Positions 59,110 through 64,000 of a stretch of 64,000 bases of DNA are shown piece after piece. The notes beneath the pieces are model-generated. The model saw nothing but the letters and a program-made list of their open reading frames with translations. It did no database searches and had not been told where the DNA came from. The first letter of the stretch is position 1, and every line of letters starts with the position of its first letter. This stretch comes from Streptomyces sp. 840.1 (GTDB lineage: Bacteria; Actinomycetota; Actinomycetes; Streptomycetales; Streptomycetaceae), in NCBI RefSeq assembly GCF_003751445.1, contig NZ_RJUU01000003.1, positions 1 to 64,000 of the forward strand. The letters run 5' to 3'. The position numbers were made by a program, and so were the translations under genes.

Positions 59110-60024
59110 GTGGTCGTAATGGAGGCAAAGCCCCGCGAGACCAGGACGAGGCCACCGGCGGCCCCCGACGGGTTGCCGGGCCGCACAGACCAGGGTGAGG
59201 GCCGTTCGCCCCTGCGCTGGATCATGCTCGGCGGGCTGCTCGTCGTCATGATGGTGCCGGTGTACCTGCTCCTCGTGAACGCGTTCAAGTCGCAGCAGGA
59301 CATCCTGGACAACCCGTTCGGCATCCCGCTCAGCGGGCTGACGCTCAAGCACCTGTCCGCCGCGGTGACCAGCCCGCAGTTCAACGTCATCGGGGGCTAC
59401 GGCTTCACGCTCTTCCTCGTCGTGATGGTGGACGTGCTGTGCATCGTGCTCGCGGGCCCTGCGGCGTACGCGATCGCCCGCAGCCTGAAGCGGCGCACGC
59501 AACTGGTGATGCTGTACTTCCTGGCGGGGACGTTCATTCCGGGCGCCGCCGTGATCATCCCCGTGATCTACGTACTGCGGGAGATCGGCCTGGCGAACAC
59601 GGTGACCGGTCTCGTGGCGCACGACGTCGCCTCGACGCTGCCCGTGAGCATCTTCCTGTTCGTCGGCTTCATCCGCACCATCCCGGTGGACATCGACCAC
59701 GCGGCGACGATCGACGGCGCGGGCAGGTACCGGACGTTCTGGACCATCATCTTCCCGCTCATGCGGCCCGCGGTCGTCACCGTACTGATCCTCAACTCCA
59801 TCGGGATCTGGAACGACTTCGTGAGCCCGCAGATCCTGCTCAGCCCGTCGTCCGGGCACTACACCGTGACCACGGCGATCTACGCGGGCATCAGCCAGTA
59901 CTCGACGGACCTGACGAAGGTCTTCCCCAACCTGCTGCTCGCCATCGCCCCGGTGGTCATCTTCTTCATCTACATGCAGCGCCACATCATCAGCGGCCTC
60001 ACCGTGGGCGCCGTGAAGGGCTGA
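59110..60024 (+). CDS. Sugar ABC permease, MalG type
   Basis: 304 residues, start codon at 59110, nine bases after the preceding stop. Hydrophobic helices begin WIMLGGLLVVMMVPVYLLLV. The EAA-type loop is DHAATIDGAGRYRTFWTIIF, and the C-terminus IISGLTVGAVKG is the usual MalG end. No ATPase gene is encoded with it, so it should use the shared MsiK ATPase. Confidence 0.9.
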   Translation: MVVMEAKPRETRTRPPAAPDGLPGRTDQGEGRSPLRWIMLGGLLVVMMVPVYLLLVNAFKSQQDILDNPFGIPLSGLTLKHLSAAVTSPQFNVIGGYGFTLFLVVMVDVLCIVLAGPAAYAIARSLKRRTQLVMLYFLAGTFIPGAAVIIPVIYVLREIGLANTVTGLVAHDVASTLPVSIFLFVGFIRTIPVDIDHAATIDGAGRYRTFWTIIFPLMRPAVVTVLILNSIGIWNDFVSPQILLSPSSGHYTVTTAIYAGISQYSTDLTKVFPNLLLAIAPVVIFFIYMQRHIISGLTVGAVKG

Positions 60025-60076
60025 CCCGGCCGGGCACATCCCCCTCCCCCTGAAGGACCGAGAAGAGGACCCTGGA

Positions 60077-62098
60077 ATGCAGATTCCCCCAGCAGCACCG
60101 GAACCACCGCTCCCGCCCACGCCGGGGAAGACACGCGGCTCGCGCCCCCGTACCCGACCGTGGCAGGCCGCCGCCGTGTTCGCGGCCCTGTGCATGGTCA
60201 TGGCCGGCGCCCATCCGGCCGCGGCCCAGGACGGGCAGACGTACTACGTGGCGACGAACGGTCAGGACACAGCGGCCGGCACCTCGGCCTCCCCGTTCCG
60301 CCACATCCAGCGCTGCGCCGATCTGATGCAGCCGGGCGACACGTGCCTGATCACCTCGGGGACGTACGAGGAGACGGTCGTGCCCGCCCGCTCCGGCACG
60401 GCGCAGGCGCCCATCACCTACCGGGCCGCGCCCGGCGCGCAGGTGACGGTGAGCGGCGCGTCGCGGCTGACCGGCTGGGACGCCGTCACCGCTGCGGACG
60501 TCACCGCGATCGGGCAGAGCGATCCGTACGCGCCGGACTCGGACTTCGCCGACGCCGTCGCGGCCGGACACGTCTACGCCACGGACGCGGACCTCGGCAG
60601 CGACGTGAGCACGGTGCAGGTGTTCACCGACAAGGCGATGGACATCGAGGCCCAGTGGCCCTACCCGGGCCTGGACCCCATGGACCCCGTGCTCCAGTAC
60701 GCGGGCGCCGGCAGCGCCGACGCCACGATCGCGGACCCGGCCCAGACCCGCCCGGCGGGCTACTGGACCGGCGCGCGGGCCCTCACCGGCTACTGGTACG
60801 TCTCCGCCACCGCCAAGGTGACCGGCTCGACGGCCGGCTCGGTGACCCTCGACGCGGCGCCGCCGTGCGTGCACAAGGTGGTGCCGCAGGAGACGCGGTA
60901 CGCGCTCGCCGGGAAGATCGGCGAACTGGCCCACCCCGGAACGTGGTTCTACGACCCCACCGCCCATCGCCTGTACGTGTACAGCACCGACGACCCCGAC
61001 ACCCACACCGTGGAGGCCAAGCGCCGCACCCTGGGCTTCGACCTGACGAACACCAGCCACACCACGGTGACCGGCCTCGGCCTGTTCGCCACGACGGTCA
61101 AGACGGGCGCCACCACCACCGGCGTCACGCTCGACGGAATCAAGGGCACCTACCTGTCGCACTACACCGACATCACCCGGGGTGCGACCGACTGCGGCTC
61201 CACGGTGACGCGCGGCGTCGGTGACAGCGGCATCATCGTCGACGGCACCGGCAACAAGGTCGTCAACAGCGATCTGTCGCTGAGCGCGGGCAACGGCATC
61301 GCGCTGCGCGGACAGAACAACACGGCGACCGACAACGTCATCCACGACGTCGACTACATGGGCACCTACGCGGCCGGCATCGCCGTCCAGGGCAACAGCC
61401 AGACGGTGACCCACAACACGATCTCCCGGGTCGGACGCAGCGGGATCAACCTCCAGTGGAACAGCGTGGCGGGTCTCACCCCGGGCAAGGACGTCATCGC
61501 GTACAACGACATCTCGGCCTACGCCCGCCTGAGCCTGGACGTCGCCGCGGTCTACACCTGCTGCAGCGCGGACATGATGGGCACCTCCATCGACCACAAC
61601 GTGCTGCACGACCCGGCGCCGAAGACGACCTCCTCCACGTTCGGCATCTCCGGCGTCTACGCGGACAACGGCCAGAGCGACCTCGTGATCGCGAACAACG
61701 TGGGCTGGGGCAACCGGGAGGGCACGGTGATGCTCAACGGCCTGGGCACCGGCTCGCACGACAACGGCGTCTACAACAACACGGGCGGCATGACGCTGTT
61801 CTACGTGAAGGGGCCCGGCCAGTCGACCGGGACGAAGATCTACAACAACATCGGGAAGATCGCCGGCATGGACGGCGCCACCGACGGCGGCCTCGTCATG
61901 TCGAACAACCTCCCGGCGGAGACCGACCCCCTCTTCGTCGACGCGAGTGCCCATGACTACCGCCTGGCCGCGGGCTCCCCGGCCAGGAACGCGGCGATCG
62001 CGCTGCCCGGCATCAACGACGGCTCCACCGACCCGGCGCCGAGCCTGGGCGCCTACCAGTACGGCGCCCCGAAGTGGACGGCGGGCGCGCGGCGCTGA
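60077..62098 (+). CDS. Secreted right-handed beta-helix protein
   Basis: 673 residues, ATG 60077. A long N-terminal region with a Sec-type hydrophobic segment (WQAAAVFAALCMVMAGAHPA) and an AAAQD cleavage site shows export. The start of the mature part, YYVATNGQDTAAGTSASPFR and HIQRCADLMQPGDTCLITSG, is the DUF1565-type beginning of parallel beta-helix enzymes. The repeats follow: DSGIIVDGTGNKVVNSDLSL, GIALRGQNNTATDNVIHDVD, SGINLQWNSV, YADNGQSDLVIANNVGWGNR. The fold is shared by polysaccharide lyases (PL6-like) and glycosidases (GH28/GH141-like). Last gene of the importer operon; it probably makes the first extracellular cut. Confidence 0.8.
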   Translation: MQIPPAAPEPPLPPTPGKTRGSRPRTRPWQAAAVFAALCMVMAGAHPAAAQDGQTYYVATNGQDTAAGTSASPFRHIQRCADLMQPGDTCLITSGTYEETVVPARSGTAQAPITYRAAPGAQVTVSGASRLTGWDAVTAADVTAIGQSDPYAPDSDFADAVAAGHVYATDADLGSDVSTVQVFTDKAMDIEAQWPYPGLDPMDPVLQYAGAGSADATIADPAQTRPAGYWTGARALTGYWYVSATAKVTGSTAGSVTLDAAPPCVHKVVPQETRYALAGKIGELAHPGTWFYDPTAHRLYVYSTDDPDTHTVEAKRRTLGFDLTNTSHTTVTGLGLFATTVKTGATTTGVTLDGIKGTYLSHYTDITRGATDCGSTVTRGVGDSGIIVDGTGNKVVNSDLSLSAGNGIALRGQNNTATDNVIHDVDYMGTYAAGIAVQGNSQTVTHNTISRVGRSGINLQWNSVAGLTPGKDVIAYNDISAYARLSLDVAAVYTCCSADMMGTSIDHNVLHDPAPKTTSSTFGISGVYADNGQSDLVIANNVGWGNREGTVMLNGLGTGSHDNGVYNNTGGMTLFYVKGPGQSTGTKIYNNIGKIAGMDGATDGGLVMSNNLPAETDPLFVDASAHDYRLAAGSPARNAAIALPGINDGSTDPAPSLGAYQYGAPKWTAGARR

Positions 62099-62240
62099 CG
62101 TTCGCCCGATCGAGGAGGGCTCGAGTGGGAGCCATGCTTCCGGCTCACACGTCGCCTCAGCGGCGAGCGCGCGTGCCGGACGACCGGCACCGACGCGGGG
62201 ACCGGGCGCCAGTGGCGCAACGGTCTCAGTGCAGACAACA

Positions 62241-62280
62241 GCCGGAAGGCGGCACCCCGGCGGGGGTGCCGCCTTCCGGC
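62241..62280 (+). terminator. Strong terminator of cluster B importer operon
   Basis: GCCGGAAGGCGGCACCCC (62241-62258) pairs perfectly with GGGGTGCCGCCTTCCGGC (62263-62280), an 18-bp stem with a 4-base loop, 143 bases after the beta-helix stop. Confidence 0.85.
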
Positions 62281-62283
62281 ACG

Positions 62284-62430
62284 TTCCGGTACCTGAACCA
62301 GGCGGACTCGATCCGCATCGCCGACAGGCTGCGGGAGCAGGCGTCGGTCCGCACGATCGCAGGCCGAGCTGGGCCGCCGCCCCTCCCGGCCGGCGTTGTC
62401 GGGACACCGCGAGACCCTCTGCGCGCATGA
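62284..62430 (+). pseudogene. IS30-family transposase, N-terminal fragment
   Basis: The frame reads FRYLNQADSIRIADRLREQA and SVRTIAG, then after a one-base shift AELGRRPSRPALSGHRETL. This is the helix-turn-helix start of IS30-type transposases (RxYLSxxDRIxIADxLREKxSVRxIAAELGRSPSTVSRE). Only about 50 codons are left and there is no catalytic domain. Confidence 0.55.
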
Positions 62431-62496
62431 TCGCCCCGTCCGCCAGCAGTAGCCCGTTCTGGCAGGTCCCGCCGCGTACCGGTGATCCCGTCGCCG

Positions 62497-62640
62497 CTAG
62501 GTGATCCCGGGCGAAGGCGCCCCGTGTTCCGGGTGACCAGGCAGCAGGAGCAGATCGAGCTGGAAGGTCAGGACACCTGGGTGGGTCGTGATGCCCAGGA
62601 CGTAGCTGTCTTCCAGACGGACGAACGCGAACCCCGGAAT
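62497..62640 (-). pseudogene. Fragment of a conserved hypothetical gene
   Basis: A minus-strand frame reads AFVRLEDSYVLGITTHPGVL, TFQLDLLLLPGHPEHGAPSP and GIT before a stop at 62497. It resembles the middle of a small Streptomyces hypothetical family (DSYVLSIxTxPGVLTFxLDLVLLPGHP). No start codon fits; the upstream part is lost. Unrecognised function. Confidence 0.4.
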
Positions 62641-62803
62641 GCCCTGAGCACCTCGTCGCCGTCGCGCCCGAGTCCATCGGCCGCCCACGCGAACGCCCGG
62701 CGGCGAAGCCCCCGCCGGCCGCCTGCGTCCACACCTCTGAACATCCGGCCCGAACGGGGCCGATCCGGGCACCGGACACGGCCACCGGGCCTAAGGTGAT
62801 GGC

Positions 62804-63082
62804 ATGGCAACGCCGGAATGGGAACACCTCACCCGAGCCCGCGCAGGCCGGCGCTTGAAGATCGCCGCACGGCACATCATCCGACGCCCCCTGCTCATCG
62901 CCGGCCTCGTCGGCGTGCTCATCCTGTTCAATCTGGTGAAGGACAGCTTTCCCCCGGCCTACGGGCTCGCAGCCCCGGCCGGAGCCGTTCTGGTCATGGG
63001 CAGTATGGGCCGCTACCGCACACCACCCCGGGACCGGGAACGCGGACACGGTTCACTTCCCGCCGACACCGACGGGAAGTGA
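62804..63082 (+). CDS. Small membrane protein
   Basis: 92 residues, ATG 62804, with very high third-position GC. A basic N-terminal stretch (RARAGRRLKIAARHIIRRPL) precedes hydrophobic segments at about residues 29-45 (LLIAGLVGVLILFNLVKDSF) and 54-68 (GLAAPAGAVLVMGSMG), then a polar tail. The gene ends 74 bases before the convergent GntR gene. No family recognised. Confidence 0.6.
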   Translation: MATPEWEHLTRARAGRRLKIAARHIIRRPLLIAGLVGVLILFNLVKDSFPPAYGLAAPAGAVLVMGSMGRYRTPPRDRERGHGSLPADTDGK

Positions 63083-63155
63083 AGCAAGACCCGCAAGCAG
63101 CGCCACACCACCAGCGTGTCGCAGCGACGACCGGGCCTTCCCGGTGCCCACAGCG

Positions 63156-63887
63156 TCAGTCGCGGGCGGCAGCCTTCCCGCGCGGCTTCTTCGTGGCGCG
63201 AGCGTCCGGAACCGGACCCCGGCCCGCCGCGTGGTCGGCGAACGCGACGGCCGCACCCTCGCCGTCCCCGTCACGCAGCAGACCGACCAGGCGGCCGTGC
63301 TCGTCGGCCATCGCGGACCAGTCGCCGGCGAACAGCGGGTCGGAAATGGCCCGCAAGGTGCGCAGGCTGGGCTCGATGACCTCCCACATCCGCTCCAGGA
63401 ACGGATTTCCGGCGGCCTGGCTGACCAGTGTGTGGAACTCGATGTCGGCGTCCCTGAAGACACCCACGTCTTTGACGGTCACGGCTTTGCGCATCCGCTC
63501 GACCAGCGCGTCGAGTTCCGTCAGCTGATCCTTCGTGATGTGCTGCGCGGCCAGTTGCGCCGCGAGCCGTTCGAGCGGCTCGCGCACCTGGCGCGCGTAT
63601 TCCGCGTCCTGTTCCGAGATTTCGACCACGAAATGCCCCCGGCGCGGCACGTGCATCAGCAGTCCCTCCCGGGCCAGCTGCTTCACGGCCTCCCGGACGG
63701 GGGCCTGGCTGACCCCGAGCCGCCGCGCGATCTCGGACTCGACCACGCGGTCGCCCGGGGCGAGGTCACCGTCGACGACTGCCTGCCGGAGCAGCTCGTA
63801 CACCTGGTCGGAGATCAGGGCCTTTCGGAACCGGTCCTTGTTGGTGGCCAGTGTGGAGTCGAATCCCGCCGACGCGTTCGCTGCCAT
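63156..63887 (-). CDS. GntR-family regulator, FCD (FadR) subfamily
   Basis: 243 residues, ATG 63887. The winged helix is DQVYELLRQAVVDGDLAPGD, RVVESEIARRLGVSQAPVRE, AVKQLAREGLLMHVPRRGHF. The all-helical FCD effector domain follows (EYARQVREPLERLAAQLAAQ, DADIEFHTLVSQAAGNPFLE, WEVIEPSLRTLRAISDP), which in this subfamily binds small sugar acids or carboxylates, often through a metal. An ATCGAT operator identical to the one between the RraA and fucosidase genes lies 51 bases upstream, so it most likely represses itself and all of cluster B until a sugar-acid intermediate binds. Confidence 0.9.
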   Translation of the reverse strand: MAANASAGFDSTLATNKDRFRKALISDQVYELLRQAVVDGDLAPGDRVVESEIARRLGVSQAPVREAVKQLAREGLLMHVPRRGHFVVEISEQDAEYARQVREPLERLAAQLAAQHITKDQLTELDALVERMRKAVTVKDVGVFRDADIEFHTLVSQAAGNPFLERMWEVIEPSLRTLRAISDPLFAGDWSAMADEHGRLVGLLRDGDGEGAAVAFADHAAGRGPVPDARATKKPRGKAAARD

Positions 63888-63937
63888 GAATTCCCATTCC
63901 TGCGTTGGGGGAGGCCAGTTGGGACACTATACGCGCT

Positions 63938-63953
63938 CATCGCCTATCGATGG
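63938..63953. promoter_or_regulatory. GntR autoregulatory operator
   Basis: CATCGCCTATCGATGG, identical to 53364-53379, lies 51 bases upstream of the GntR start codon on the opposite strand side of its promoter. Confidence 0.8.
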
Positions 63954-64000
63954 AATGCGCGCGCCTTTCCCCACTGCTTCCCCAGCCATTCCAGTTTGAC

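Noticed and set aside
59999..63049. Minus-strand open frame of 1016 codons opposite the beta-helix gene
   Set aside because: Arg/Ala/Gly/Val-rich low-complexity translation that mirrors a well-supported gene; a high-GC shadow.
1..64000. CRISPR array, rRNA genes or intact integrase with attachment sites
   Set aside because: No regularly spaced short repeats, no rRNA-like stretches, and the only recombinase is a frameshifted serine type. No attachment-site repeat could be paired by eye.

Overview
This window is high-GC actinobacterial DNA, almost certainly from a Streptomyces. The reasons are strong GC at third codon positions, frequent GTG starts, Sec- and Tat-type secreted proteins, sugar ABC importers with no ATPase of their own (Streptomyces usually share one, MsiK), and several Streptomyces-type families (spore-associated SapA-like, DUF5954, DUF6243, DUF6351, large LuxR regulators). 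The many insertion sequences (IS), gene fragments and single-base frameshifts suggest an accessory region such as a chromosome arm. That placement is inference.

Region 1 (1-18 kb) is a mobile-element graveyard. It holds a helix-turn-helix protein, an IS5-type fragment, a SapA-like secreted protein and a small phage-like operon whose nucleotide kinase is cut by an 892-bp IS. Next comes an RHS polymorphic-toxin locus: an orphan toxin tip fused to a broken IS6 transposase, a small two-helix membrane protein that may be the immunity factor, and a full-length secreted RHS protein. Decayed genes follow (phosphotransferase, zinc-ribbon protein, serine recombinase), then a small regulator/cupin/short-chain-dehydrogenase group, an excisionase-like DNA-binding protein and more IS copies.

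Region 2 (18-35.5 kb) carries a secreted propeller/Ig-like protein, a secreted tannase-like DUF6351 protein, and glycan-use cluster A. Cluster A has an enolase-superfamily sugar-acid dehydratase divergent from a LacI regulator. These are followed by a sugar-binding lipoprotein, two permeases, a Tat-exported clan GH-A-like glycosidase, a FAD oxidoreductase with a discoidin-like tail, and a uronate-dehydrogenase-like enzyme. Two AACGTT-centred operators lie in the divergent promoter. An IS481-type element and a MITE-like 73-bp repeat now separate the transporter genes from the enzyme genes.

Region 3 (35.5-52.5 kb) is a mixed accessory stretch. It has a LuxR regulator divergent from a metallo-beta-lactamase-fold enzyme, an oxidoreductase/TetR pair with two tandem palindromic operators, an internally deleted transposase, a HAD-like protein, hydrolases (one broken by two single-base deletions), a serine hydrolase and conserved hypotheticals. 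A remnant at 44.2 kb matches the 3' end of the gene at 322-855.

Region 4 (52.5-64 kb) is glycan-use cluster B. An RraA-like aldolase gene diverges from a GH29 alpha-L-fucosidase and a heparinase II/III-like lyase. Then come a sugar-binding lipoprotein, two permeases, a secreted right-handed beta-helix protein, a strong terminator and a GntR/FCD regulator. An identical 16-bp motif, CATCGCCTATCGATGG, lies upstream of both the regulator and the RraA/fucosidase pair, and related ATCGAT sites lie before the transporter genes. This points to one autoregulated regulon for a fucose- and uronate-containing polysaccharide. Together clusters A and B look like a complete extracellular-cleavage, import and sugar-acid catabolism system whose exact substrate is unknown.
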